The position numbers and the translations under genes are program-made. Shown one piece after another: positions 37,628 through 46,672 of a stretch of 64,000 nt of DNA. Below the pieces are notes generated by a model. That model worked only from the letters and a program-made list of their open reading frames with translations. It searched no databases and was not told the DNA's origin. Source of the DNA: Fuerstiella sp. (lineage in GTDB: Bacteria > Planctomycetota > Planctomycetia > Planctomycetales > Planctomycetaceae); assembly GCA_022843805.1 (NCBI GenBank), contig JALHMY010000024.1, positions 36,155-100,154 on the forward strand. The letters run 5' to 3'. Positions within the stretch are counted from its first letter, which is position 1. Each line of letters starts with the position of its first letter.

Positions 37628-40600
37628 TAAGCTCGCCCCTTTTTCGCCATCTCATCCGCCAGTTTGGTCATATTCCAGTTAACGCCGTCGCGTCGCGTTT
37701 CATTCCAGACTGCTCCAAGAACTTCTGCCCCGTACAGATTTGAACGGCTGATGTCCGCATCGGTTAAATCGGCCTGCAGCAATCCGGCTTCGAACAGATT
37801 CATGTCGGTCATCATGGCGCCCTTCAGGCTCGCCTTTGTCAGGCGTGCGCCCCTCATGCTGGCAGCAAACAGTTTTGCACCTTCAAGACTGGCTTTAATG
37901 AAATTCGTTCCAGGCAGGTCAGCATGCGAAAAGTCAGCAGCATTCAACAGGGCCTTTTCCCAAATGGACTCAGCACCTCGTATCTGATGAAAACGAGCGT
38001 TCGAAAAGTCGCTTCCGGCCGCTCGCATTCGTGTCAGATCAGCCGCATCGAAACAGGCTTTGTGCCCGGTCGCAGCCTGAAGATTTGCATCTGTCAGAAT
38101 GCAGTTTCGGAAATCGGCTCTGGCCATCCGGGCATCCATCAGGCTGGCCCGGCTGAGTATGGCAAACTGCAGGCAGGAGTCTGTCAGATCAGCCTTTGAG
38201 GCGAAGGCACCCGTCAGGTCAGCTCGCTGCAGTGAAACGCCCGTCAGCCAGGACTGGGCAAGTATCACACCGTGGGCATGTACATCATCCAGCACCGCCT
38301 GATGAAGAACGGCGCCGGTGAAATCAGCATTATCGAGCACAGCCCCCTGCAGTCGAGCTCCACTGAAATCAGCTCCTGATGCATTCACAAAATTCATTTT
38401 TGCATCGGTCAGCAGACTGCGACAGAACCTGGCTTCTTTCACTATAGCCTTCTTCAGATCGGCGCCGCGGAGATCCAGGTCAGCAAGGTTCAGCCCGGAC
38501 AAATCCGCCCCGGAAAAACTTCCACCAGAGGCATGGTGGGCTATAACACGAGCTCTTGTCCATGTTTTCTCCGAATGTGCATCGTCAGCCTCAGATGCTG
38601 GCTCCGGCGGTACGTCAATCAATACGTCGGGGAGACTAACCGGTGGCTGGCCTGCAGCAATCTGAGCCGCCTGAATTTGCTGCTTCATACGCGTGTACTC
38701 AGCATTGACTCTTGCTGCCAGAATCGTGGGAGGCAAATCGCTGCCCACACCAAGCTCACGCAGCAGTCGCGCCTCTTCAGCCCTGACCTGACTGTCAAAA
38801 ATCCCCGGATCAACACCCGCGGAAATCTGTGATTCCCGGATTCTTGCCTGCACCTGTGTCATCTCATCGGCAAACTTCTTCATTTGTTCGTCCGCCGCCT
38901 GCTCTTTCGAACTCTTCACGGCGGAAATCGGAACAGCCCCGGCCGGTTGCTCTGCCACAGCCACCGCCTCCCGTGGCTTTTCCGGCGGTGGATTGAATCG
39001 GGCATTTCGTCGAACCAGTTCGTCCAACAGCAGAGCGTGACACTCATTTACCGACAATGGCACTTCGTCCAGTGGCTGGGAAATGACAAACACATGGCGA
39101 ATATCCTCACATTCATCAGACATAACGGAGGTATGGCCTCGCCAAACCAGCACAGCCTGTTCGGCGTCGGCGTCGATCCATAAGGTATCCAGATTTGTGG
39201 GAACTTCGCGGAATTCCCTTCCAAGGGGATTCACGAAACAACGCAGCCGAATCCCGGGCAGCTGACTGCAGTATTCGGCATGCTTCGGATGCAGATTGGT
39301 GAGAGTCACCAACTCGTCCCCGCGCAAATAGCCATCAACCTGCAGATCCCGGGGAGCCACATTAAAATGGTCCCAGACGAAATTCTCGGGGAACCACGGA
39401 AATCGCTGACGCTCCCAGGCTTTGTCATAAGTCCCCAGCTGCTGGCGTCGTCGACCATACCATTTGCCCAGCGGACCATACCCGGCCGGTTCAGTGACGT
39501 CGTCAGGCGATTTAAGCAGGGCCTCTGGTGCTTCGATGAGAGGAAGTGGCAGCGGTGCGTTTGAGCGTCGCTGCTTCGGGATGGTATAACCCACCCCCAC
39601 AGGATTCGCTTCAAAACCCGGTCCGCCGAAACTGTTTGCATAGCTCAGATTCAATGACGTAAAAGGTTCTTCATCGGTCGTCTTCCACGCACCACGTTCC
39701 TGAAACCAGAACCGTTTCCCAAACACCTCCAGCCGGCGGGAGTATTCGCCAACCTGCAGACCAACCTGCAGGCGTCGCACCGGCTGCCCACCCGGAGCAT
39801 GGCAGTGTCCGACCAGCAGAATATCAGCGCGAGGTTTTCGGAAAGCGAAATCACTTTCATAACGAGGTGGCCGAACAGGGTCATCATCCCCTTCGTACGG
39901 AAGACTACCTTCAGGAAAAATCTGCGATTCCGCAGGAACTGCGATTTGGCCGGGCTTCAGCCGGAACGCACCGCGCACAATTAAGGTCAGCGAATGTCCG
40001 GGAAAATCAATTTGACCTGTCAGGGGAGCCAGTTTAAACGGTGTGGAATTGACAATCTGGAATCCACCAGCCCCCTGTCTTGCCTGCTTACGGAGTTCCT
40101 GATTGAGAGCGATATCAATTGATGTCTGCTGAGCAGGAGGTCGACGTGAAGGCTGTTCAGCAACGAGACTGACAACGAACCACGTGTGCCCCGCCCGAAT
40201 TTCATCCCCATTCTGAAGCAGAAGATTGTGCATCATCTGCCCATTCAGAAATGTACCATTGGTACTGTTGAGATCACGAAGTCGACAGTCACGACGGCTG
40301 CATGAGAACTCAAGATGTGCGCCCGACATTTCGTTATCAGCAGGAAAACAAAGATCTGATCGCTCGGGCACGCGGCCCGCAATCACAGTCTCTCCCGGAA
40401 GAATTGTCGTAAAAAGACGGCTTGCCTCCGCGCTTTCCGATTCGGCAGTTCGTTGAATGATCTGCAACTGAATGCGCAGCGGCTTCCGGGGTGAGGCAGC
40501 CGTAACCGCAGCATTCGGCGGTCCATTTACAGAATCGACGACCGGACCCTCTGCAGCTCGCGAAGCCGGCCGGACCGTCGCCGTTCCCACTGAGCTGACA

Positions 40601-40938
40601 GAACGAACGGGCATCAAAAGAAGCTGAACCACAAATCGAGTTTCCCCGGCGACAATATGATCACCGTCACGCAATTCCGCTTCGACGATTCTCTGTCCAT
40701 TAATCACCGTACCATGTCGACTTCCCAGGTCCCGGAGTTTGCATCCTTCCGGACTGCAGTCGACCTGAAAATGTGCAGACGACAATGCAGCATCCGACTC
40801 AATCAGAATGTCGGCATGAAACGGATCCCGACCGACAGTCAGCACCTGGCCATTCCTGACCAGATGGCGTCTTCCTGAAATGGCAGACGCACCGACAGGT
40901 TGCGTCAGATGGTCTTCAATGATCAAAACCAGTTGCAT
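37627..40938 (-). CDS. FHA-FHA-DUF2169-pentapeptide fusion, T6SS adaptor-like
   Basis: 1103 residues. Two forkhead-associated domains, about 30-105 (TVGRDPFHADI, LRDLGSRHGTVINGQ) and 180-255 (AGRVPERSDL, LRDLNSTNGTFLNGQ), keep the GR, SxxH/SGAH and NG residues needed to bind phosphothreonine. DUF2169 follows (about 292-610; IVNSTPFKLAPLTG, SYANSFGGPGFEANPVG, FPWFPENFVWDHFN), a helical linker, then pentapeptide repeats (about 780-1085). DUF2169 proteins act as adaptors that load effectors on VgrG in other bacteria. The FHA pair suggests control by a threonine kinase. It lies 73 bases downstream of vgrG and overlaps the next gene by one base. Confidence 0.88.
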   Translation of the reverse strand: MQLVLIIEDHLTQPVGASAISGRRHLVRNGQVLTVGRDPFHADILIESDAALSSAHFQVDCSPEGCKLRDLGSRHGTVINGQRIVEAELRDGDHIVAGETRFVVQLLLMPVRSVSSVGTATVRPASRAAEGPVVDSVNGPPNAAVTAASPRKPLRIQLQIIQRTAESESAEASRLFTTILPGETVIAGRVPERSDLCFPADNEMSGAHLEFSCSRRDCRLRDLNSTNGTFLNGQMMHNLLLQNGDEIRAGHTWFVVSLVAEQPSRRPPAQQTSIDIALNQELRKQARQGAGGFQIVNSTPFKLAPLTGQIDFPGHSLTLIVRGAFRLKPGQIAVPAESQIFPEGSLPYEGDDDPVRPPRYESDFAFRKPRADILLVGHCHAPGGQPVRRLQVGLQVGEYSRRLEVFGKRFWFQERGAWKTTDEEPFTSLNLSYANSFGGPGFEANPVGVGYTIPKQRRSNAPLPLPLIEAPEALLKSPDDVTEPAGYGPLGKWYGRRRQQLGTYDKAWERQRFPWFPENFVWDHFNVAPRDLQVDGYLRGDELVTLTNLHPKHAEYCSQLPGIRLRCFVNPLGREFREVPTNLDTLWIDADAEQAVLVWRGHTSVMSDECEDIRHVFVISQPLDEVPLSVNECHALLLDELVRRNARFNPPPEKPREAVAVAEQPAGAVPISAVKSSKEQAADEQMKKFADEMTQVQARIRESQISAGVDPGIFDSQVRAEEARLLRELGVGSDLPPTILAARVNAEYTRMKQQIQAAQIAAGQPPVSLPDVLIDVPPEPASEADDAHSEKTWTRARVIAHHASGGSFSGADLSGLNLADLDLRGADLKKAIVKEARFCRSLLTDAKMNFVNASGADFSGARLQGAVLDNADFTGAVLHQAVLDDVHAHGVILAQSWLTGVSLQRADLTGAFASKADLTDSCLQFAILSRASLMDARMARADFRNCILTDANLQAATGHKACFDAADLTRMRAAGSDFSNARFHQIRGAESIWEKALLNAADFSHADLPGTNFIKASLEGAKLFAASMRGARLTKASLKGAMMTDMNLFEAGLLQADLTDADISRSNLYGAEVLGAVWNETRRDGVNWNMTKLADEMAKKGRA

Positions 40939-41011
40939 TGCCGAATGCCATTAAGTGGTATACTGTCATCAGGTGGAGCACACAGGAGCAGGTGACGAGT
41001 GTGACTTTAAT

Positions 41012-43495
41012 TCATTCAGATGCGGCTAAAGCAACATCGGCAACCTGTTCTGCAATATGGGTAGCCGCAGCTAAGGCTGCATCAGCAACGAATTCTGCTA
41101 CCGCACCGTTTGCTTCACCCTGAGCAGCAGGTGCCGCTGAGGGGTCACCAAGATCTTCTATGTTGGGAGACGTAAATTTTCCCTGAACGTTCAGATCGCC
41201 CGACATGTCAGCTTTCGCTGCCAGCACATTCACGGCTCCGCCAGCAGTCAGGTTAACATCGCCTGTGGAAAGCAACAGCACCTCAGTGTCACTGTATAAT
41301 CCTCCGAGGCTGTCGTTAAGGATCATCTGACTCTTAGGCGCAGCATGCACCGACTGTTTCACCACGGACCAGGTTTTCGCATAAGCCTTTAACAGTGCGC
41401 CGGCTGTCGCAGAACCTGCAATCGCCCCAATGCCGGACGCAACCGCTCCGCCAGCATAACCGTCGAATTCGCCCTTTTCCGAGGCCTTTGCTCCGAGGAA
41501 GGCGGTCGTGGCGGCTGCGGCAATTCCGAGCGTGCCCGCGATTGAAGCACCAAAGACACCCAGGGCCAGTGCCTTAGCCGGGTTACCCTTAAATGCAACA
41601 TCAGTCGGCCCGAATGATGCCACGACGCGATCGCTGCTCACCATCACCACACCGTTATTGGTGCCGCTGCCACCTGCAATCATTGTGGATTCATGCGAGA
41701 CAAACTCGGCAGCGTTTTGAAAGGCAATCTGCCCGACGGAATCGCCGGCATTCACAAAATTCCCTTTGGCATAGCTGAAACTGCCTCCGAAACTTGCATC
41801 ATATGAACCTCCCGCAAATACAGATGACGACATCCCCACACTCAGATCAACGGACGCCGCCAGTCCAATTCCCAGAGACGCACCCAGATTAAACCCGAGT
41901 CCACAGCCGAGTGTAATGCCCAGGTCCATCCCTGCAGTCGCTGAAATGCTCTCGCCCACCGTCAGCTCAAACTTGTCCTGTGCATTTTGTATATCCACCC
42001 GCATCTCATCGGCATCAAGCGCAATAATATTGCCCACGTCGTCCTGTGCAACAATGGCGCGATTCTTCTTGTCCGGAAGTGTCTCCGGCGGCATATTGTC
42101 AGCATTGTACACGCGTCCCGTAATCAGTGGGCGATCCGGGTCACCTTCCAGAAAACTGACAATCACTTCGTGGCCGACATGGGGCAGCAAAACGCTGCCG
42201 TATGAACTTCCGGCCCACGCCTGAGACACCCGAATCCAGCAGGAACTCTCGTCCGTATTCGTCCCGACACGATCCCAGTGAAACTGCACCTTCACCCGGC
42301 CATATTCATCTGTGTGGATCGTCTCTCCATCCGGGCCGGTAACGATCGCCGTCTGTACGCCCCGCACAAACGGTCGAGGAGTCTGTCGAGGCGGCCGAAA
42401 AATCCGTGGAACAGTCGCCGGTATACACTCGAAATGATTCTGATAAAGCATCATGCTGTCTGAACGCACCCCTTCGGATGCTGCCGATGTCTCATGCTCA
42501 ACCGACGTAATCACGAACTCCACCCGCTCGGACAGTTCCGGATGATTCGCGGGAACAAATCTGGCACCAGCGACAAAACACGGAGAAATGCCATCCGCAC
42601 GAATAACTTCGAATGAAGCCTCCTGTTCCTGCATTCGCAGGCCTGCATAAGCATTTCCGTCTGCGGTCGTCTTATAGCCGCCCGGATAATCGTAGAGCGT
42701 TGTGGCGTCAGCGCCCTGAATGCTCAGCAAGCTGTTACTCGTGGCCGTCAGATCTGTGGTGGGATTCTCAAAGTCGAAATCCCGGTAAGTGAACGACCCG
42801 GAACGAAATGCATAATCATGTTCCCAGCTCTGAATATGATCGCCCGTGGAACCAGTACTCGCGTTACCAAATCGCACGGCCGTTTCTTCACAGGCAAAAT
42901 ATCCCGTGACACTGTCTGCCAGAACCATTTCATAGCTGTCTTCCGTGTGCCGGAAATAGTAAAAGATCCCGCTCTCCTCCAGCAGTCTGGAAATGAATGC
43001 GAAATCCGACTCCCGGTACTGAACGCGAAATTCGAAAACCGGATATGAGCCTGAAACGGCCTGCTGATTCACCGTGCCGGCGTATTCTCCAAGAATCTCA
43101 CCAACAATTTCCGGGATCGACTTTCCCTGAAAGATTCGACAGTTCGTTTTTTGAGTCAGCAGCCATAGCCACGGCACAATCTCGGCCCGGTATTTTTTCA
43201 TATTTCCCGATGCATTTCCCGGAGCAGCAACCTGGCCAAGGTATGTAAACCGACTGACAATGCCATGTACATATCGCTCACGCTCAACGTCAGAACTCGA
43301 CGCCTGCTGCCAGATACGAATCTTCGCTGACTTGTTCATCAGTCCTGCGACCGTCAGCGATTCCGACGAGAGGAATTCAACCTGAAACCGGAAGAGTTTT
43401 GAAAGTCCTTCGGTTCCCTTCAGCCAGGTTACACCGAGCGGAGCCGCGTCATTCAGTGTAACTTCGATATTGGTTTCACGGCCGCTGGCTGCCAT
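41012..43495 (-). CDS. vgrG: T6SS spike protein VgrG with long Gly/Ala-rich C-terminal extension
   Basis: 827 residues from ATG at 43495 (GGGAG 8 bases upstream; the frame is open to 43579). The gp27-like part has NCRIFQGKSIPEIVGEIL, FRVQYRESDFAFISRLLEESGIFYYF; the gp5-like OB domain and VgrG core has DEYGRVKVQFHWD and SYGSVLLPHVGHEVIVSFLEGDPDRPLITGRVYN. After the core (about residue 480 on) comes a non-standard region: repeats rich in Gly, Ser and Ala (GMDLGITLGCGLGFNLGASLGIGL), then hydrophobic segments (ALALGVFGASIAGTLGIAAA, GAVASGIGAIAGSATAG) and an Ala-rich tail. The extension may be a stabilising needle or a membrane-active effector region. It heads the minus-strand cargo set. Confidence 0.9.
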   Translation of the reverse strand: MAASGRETNIEVTLNDAAPLGVTWLKGTEGLSKLFRFQVEFLSSESLTVAGLMNKSAKIRIWQQASSSDVERERYVHGIVSRFTYLGQVAAPGNASGNMKKYRAEIVPWLWLLTQKTNCRIFQGKSIPEIVGEILGEYAGTVNQQAVSGSYPVFEFRVQYRESDFAFISRLLEESGIFYYFRHTEDSYEMVLADSVTGYFACEETAVRFGNASTGSTGDHIQSWEHDYAFRSGSFTYRDFDFENPTTDLTATSNSLLSIQGADATTLYDYPGGYKTTADGNAYAGLRMQEQEASFEVIRADGISPCFVAGARFVPANHPELSERVEFVITSVEHETSAASEGVRSDSMMLYQNHFECIPATVPRIFRPPRQTPRPFVRGVQTAIVTGPDGETIHTDEYGRVKVQFHWDRVGTNTDESSCWIRVSQAWAGSSYGSVLLPHVGHEVIVSFLEGDPDRPLITGRVYNADNMPPETLPDKKNRAIVAQDDVGNIIALDADEMRVDIQNAQDKFELTVGESISATAGMDLGITLGCGLGFNLGASLGIGLAASVDLSVGMSSSVFAGGSYDASFGGSFSYAKGNFVNAGDSVGQIAFQNAAEFVSHESTMIAGGSGTNNGVVMVSSDRVVASFGPTDVAFKGNPAKALALGVFGASIAGTLGIAAAATTAFLGAKASEKGEFDGYAGGAVASGIGAIAGSATAGALLKAYAKTWSVVKQSVHAAPKSQMILNDSLGGLYSDTEVLLLSTGDVNLTAGGAVNVLAAKADMSGDLNVQGKFTSPNIEDLGDPSAAPAAQGEANGAVAEFVADAALAAATHIAEQVADVALAASE

Positions 43496-44001
43496 CTGTG
43501 GTTCTCCCTTCAGGACACTCTGACGTAATGGAATTTTGCTGCAATCTTCAATGACGTTGAGCGAATCAGAATGTATCAATCCTGTTCAGGAATAAAATCC
43601 AATTTGGTGTCGCCCCTCACATTTCCGGCGTACGCAGATTTCTATTTTTCGAAACCACGCACGTGGTTTATACTCTCTCCGCTGCTGGGAAGAATTATCC
43701 GCAGACGCACTCCGAAGGCGATCGAAACACTGGTCCGAAACGCCGCCTTTCCTTAAGGCGACCGGCATTAAAAAAAATACCAGGCACCGCAGCAGACGGG
43801 AGGGCGAGGCTCCTGCTGAGCCGAAGACGGGAGCCGAAGACGGGGGCCGAGAAAGGCTCGGCAGGAGCCTCGCCCTCCCGGTAAAACTTTCGCCGCTCGC
43901 CTAAGAACTCTTAACAAAACCTGAACTTGTGAATTCGCAACCGATGCGTAAGATCCGACGACAAGACATTTTCCTGAACGGATGTTGTGGGGCAGGATAC
44001 C
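43496..44001. other. Intergenic region between the T6SS and carotenoid clusters
   Basis: About 500 bases separating divergent genes. It must hold promoters for vgrG (minus) and the carotenoid operon (plus). It includes the 26-bp-arm hairpin at 43797-43880 and, before it, a short stem (GCCTT/AAGGC at about 43745-43760). No gene is called; small frames here come from the palindrome. Confidence 0.5.
43797..43880. repeat. Long hairpin made from the 37-bp array unit
   Basis: Bases 43797-43822 (starting CGGGAGGGCGAGGCTCC) pair with 43855-43880 with a single mismatch in 26. The 32-base loop repeats GAAGACGGG twice. The arms and the following CGGTAAAA match the unit of the tandem array at 63587-64000, read on the opposite strand, so the element is a member of the same repeat family. 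Confidence 0.85.
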
Positions 44002-44955
44002 GTGGACTACTCTAAGACCGCAGTTCGTCATCATCAAAGTGACGACGAATTTATCGATGAGATGCTTCAGGGAACCAGTCGAACGTTCGCCCTGGCGATT
44101 CCGCTGCTGGCTGAGGAACGTCGTCGGCAAATTGGTCTGAGTTATCTTCTTTTTCGAGTTGCCGACAGTATTGAAGACGCCCCGGAATGCGATGTAACGT
44201 TAAAAAAAGACCTGCTGACAGCTCTGAAGAACAGCCTTTCTGTGTCTGTTCCTGACTCTTCACTTCATTCCGAATCTGCAGGCTCAGACACTTTGAGTTT
44301 CGGAGGCTTATGGCCCGCTCACAGTGCGACCGAAAGGCTTTTGCTGGAATATCCGCGACTCAGGGCAATTTTTGCTGAACTGCCTCATGCAATCTCACTG
44401 GCCACAGGAAATGCGCTGACATCAACAATTCAGGGGATGATTCGCTTTATCGATGCCTCAGCAAATTCTCCGAATCAGATTCACATTCAAACGATTGGCG
44501 ACCTTCGTCTTTACTGCTACGCCGTTGCCGGAATCGTTGGTGAACTGCTGACGGACACCTTCGTCTTCCATCATCCCCCAGGCCTTGCTGATCATAAGGA
44601 ACTTCGCCAGCGTTCGACTGGCTTTGGTGAATTCCTTCAGCTGATCAATATACTTAAGGACTCTGCGGTCGACGCGACTAGTGGACGAATTTTTATCCCT
44701 GTCGAAGCCTCTCGTGAAAGCATTTGTGAACTGGTCCGGTCGGCCCGTTCCGATGCTCTCATGTACATCCGTTTGCTGGAAAAGACAGATTTCCCGGCTG
44801 ACATCAGATCTTTTTGTCGGTTTCTCTATTTTTTAGCAGACGCTTCGTTCAATAAGCTGCTTCACGGTGGAGCGGGCAGCAAGCTGACGCGTGGCGAGGT
44901 GATGCAGATATTTTCAGGCATCAGAGATGAATCGGGCATCATGCCTGTAACGTGA
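44002..44955 (+). CDS. Squalene/phytoene synthase family enzyme (squalene-synthase-like)
   Basis: 317 residues from GTG at 44002 (AGGA 5-8 bases upstream); an earlier GTG at 43987 is possible. It has SRTFALAIPLLAEERRR, the first Asp-rich motif in FRVADSIEDAPE, and LINILKDSAVDATSGRIFIP, with the second Asp cluster replaced by the KDxxxD pattern. The SRTFA and LLFRVADSIED wording is closer to squalene synthase than to phytoene synthase or HpnC/HpnD, implying head-to-head joining of two farnesyl diphosphates to a C30 product. It opens a plus-strand pathway cluster with two desaturases, aldehyde dehydrogenase, acyl- and glycosyl-transferases. Confidence 0.85.
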   Translation: MDYSKTAVRHHQSDDEFIDEMLQGTSRTFALAIPLLAEERRRQIGLSYLLFRVADSIEDAPECDVTLKKDLLTALKNSLSVSVPDSSLHSESAGSDTLSFGGLWPAHSATERLLLEYPRLRAIFAELPHAISLATGNALTSTIQGMIRFIDASANSPNQIHIQTIGDLRLYCYAVAGIVGELLTDTFVFHHPPGLADHKELRQRSTGFGEFLQLINILKDSAVDATSGRIFIPVEASRESICELVRSARSDALMYIRLLEKTDFPADIRSFCRFLYFLADASFNKLLHGGAGSKLTRGEVMQIFSGIRDESGIMPVT

Positions 44956-44964
44956 GGCATCAGA

Positions 44965-45018
44965 CGGCGATTTCCCACAACACGGCGATTTCCCAAAACA
45001 CGGCGATTTCCCAAAACA
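44965..45018. repeat. Three tandem 18-bp repeats plus an inverted partial copy
   Basis: CGGCGATTTCCCACAACA at 44965-44982 is followed by two copies of CGGCGATTTCCCAAAACA (44983-45000, 45001-45018). An inverted partial copy, GGGAAATCGC, lies about 22 bases further on (near 45041-45050), able to form a hairpin with any of the three. The element fills the 145-base gap between the synthase and the first desaturase gene. Confidence 0.8.
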
Positions 45019-45100
45019 CAGGACTCGCATTGTGTGAATCGGGAAATCGCTGAATAATGCTTCGTTGGTTAAATAAGTCCCTGAAGTAACAGGATACGCA

Positions 45101-46672
45101 ATGGCAAGGATGCCAGCGAAAAAAAGGAAGAAAGTTTGCATCGTCGGAGCGGGCCCGGGGGGCCTGAGCAATGCCATGCTGATGGCGCAGGCCGGTGCGG
45201 ACGTCACTCTGTTCGAACGCGCGGATCGCGTTGGCGGACGTTGTGCGGCGATTGAATCGAATGGATTTCGATTTGATACCGGTCCAACGTTCTTTCTTTA
45301 TCCTCGGGTACTCGAGGAAATCTTCCAGTCGGTCGGCCGCAATCTTTGGCGCGATGTTCCGATGACCCGGCTGGATCCTCAGTACCGACTTGAGTTCGGT
45401 GCAGGCGGTCGAATTGATGCAACCCCGGATCTGGATCGGATGCGTGCGGAGATTGCCCGCATTGCACCACGTGATGCCGACTCGTTCGTTCGCTTTATGA
45501 ACGAAAACCGAACCAAGCTGGAACGATTCCGACCGATTCTGGAGTCTCCGTTCAACAGTATGCTCGATCTGCTGCGTCCTGCGGTCCTTAAGGCGGCGCC
45601 GTGGGTTCGACCGTGGCGATCTGTGGCAGATGATTTGAGCAGACATTTCTCGGACCCCCGGCTTGTGACAGCCTTTTCGTTCCAGTCCAAGTATCTGGGT
45701 ATGTCACCCTTCCAGTGCCCAAGTCTGTTTACGATTCTGGCATTTCTGGAATACGAATACGGTGTCTTTCATCCGATCGGTGGATGTGCGACGGTCAGTG
45801 AGAAAATGGCGGAAATCGCTCGCGACATGGGGGTCGATATTCGGCTGAGCGAACCCGTTGAACAACTGCATTTTGAAGGTCGCAAAGCTGTCGGCCTGAG
45901 AACCCGCAGTGGCGACCAGACCTTTGACTCGCTGGTCATCAACGCAGATTTCGCTCAGGCAATGAAGACCCTGGTGCCCGATCATCTGAGAAAGAAATGG
46001 AACAACAGAAAGCTGGATCGCAGCAAATACTCGTGCTCAACGTTCATGCTCTATCTCGGCATTGAAGGGCGTTACGATCATCTTCCACACCATACGATTT
46101 ACATCGCCAGAGACTATGAGCGTAATCTTGACGAGATCGACCGGTTGAAAATCCTGTCTGAAGATCCGTCGATCTATGTTCAGAACGCCGGCATAACAGA
46201 CAGTTCGCTGGCTCCTGACGGAATGAGCACTCTCTATGTGCTGGCGCCTGTGACGAACCAAAGTCCGCATGTCGACTGGAAATCGCAGACGTCCATGTTT
46301 CGCAGAACGGTCCTGCAGCAGATGGGGAAGCTCGGCTTGCAGGATGTTGAAAAGCGTATCCGCTTCGAAAAAATCGTGACGCCGGATGACTGGCAGCACA
46401 CGTACCAGGTTTTTCGAGGCGCCACGTTTAATCTGGCCCATAACCTGGGACAGATGCTGCATGCCCGCCCCGGCAATCACTTTAATGATCTCCGGCAGGT
46501 GTATCTTGTCGGCGGCGGAACTCACCCCGGCAGCGGTTTGCCCGTGATCTACGAGTCTGCTCGCATCTCCGCGCGATTGATGTGCAGCGAGCTGCAGCTT
46601 GAATTTCCGGAAGCTTCTTCTTCGCCAGCCACAATCCCGCTGGCCCCGGCCGCTCAGCGGAGGGCTGCGTGA
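45101..46672 (+). CDS. CrtN/CrtP-type carotenoid desaturase or oxidase (FAD-dependent)
   Basis: 523 residues. The Rossmann FAD motif (VCIVGAGPGGLSNAMLMAQA, then ERADRVGGRCA) and the phytoene-desaturase family ending (YLVGGGTHPGSGLPVIYESARISA) are clear. The body, including FDTGPTFFLYPRVLEEIF, fits the C30 desaturase/oxidase clade that includes CrtN and CrtP. It would desaturate squalene or diapophytoene, or oxidise the end groups; the two paralogues in this operon (here and 48334-49890) presumably share these jobs, and sequence alone does not say which does which. The AGGA site 7 bases upstream supports the start. Confidence 0.85.
   Translation: MARMPAKKRKKVCIVGAGPGGLSNAMLMAQAGADVTLFERADRVGGRCAAIESNGFRFDTGPTFFLYPRVLEEIFQSVGRNLWRDVPMTRLDPQYRLEFGAGGRIDATPDLDRMRAEIARIAPRDADSFVRFMNENRTKLERFRPILESPFNSMLDLLRPAVLKAAPWVRPWRSVADDLSRHFSDPRLVTAFSFQSKYLGMSPFQCPSLFTILAFLEYEYGVFHPIGGCATVSEKMAEIARDMGVDIRLSEPVEQLHFEGRKAVGLRTRSGDQTFDSLVINADFAQAMKTLVPDHLRKKWNNRKLDRSKYSCSTFMLYLGIEGRYDHLPHHTIYIARDYERNLDEIDRLKILSEDPSIYVQNAGITDSSLAPDGMSTLYVLAPVTNQSPHVDWKSQTSMFRRTVLQQMGKLGLQDVEKRIRFEKIVTPDDWQHTYQVFRGATFNLAHNLGQMLHARPGNHFNDLRQVYLVGGGTHPGSGLPVIYESARISARLMCSELQLEFPEASSSPATIPLAPAAQRRAA

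Noticed and set aside
33087..43495. Complete type VI secretion system
   Set aside because: Only spike and cargo genes are present; sheath, baseplate, membrane complex and ClpV genes are absent from the window.
44002..44955. C40 phytoene synthase
   Set aside because: The SRTFALAIPLL and LLFRVADSIED wording and the CrtQ/aldehyde dehydrogenase neighbours favour a C30 product.
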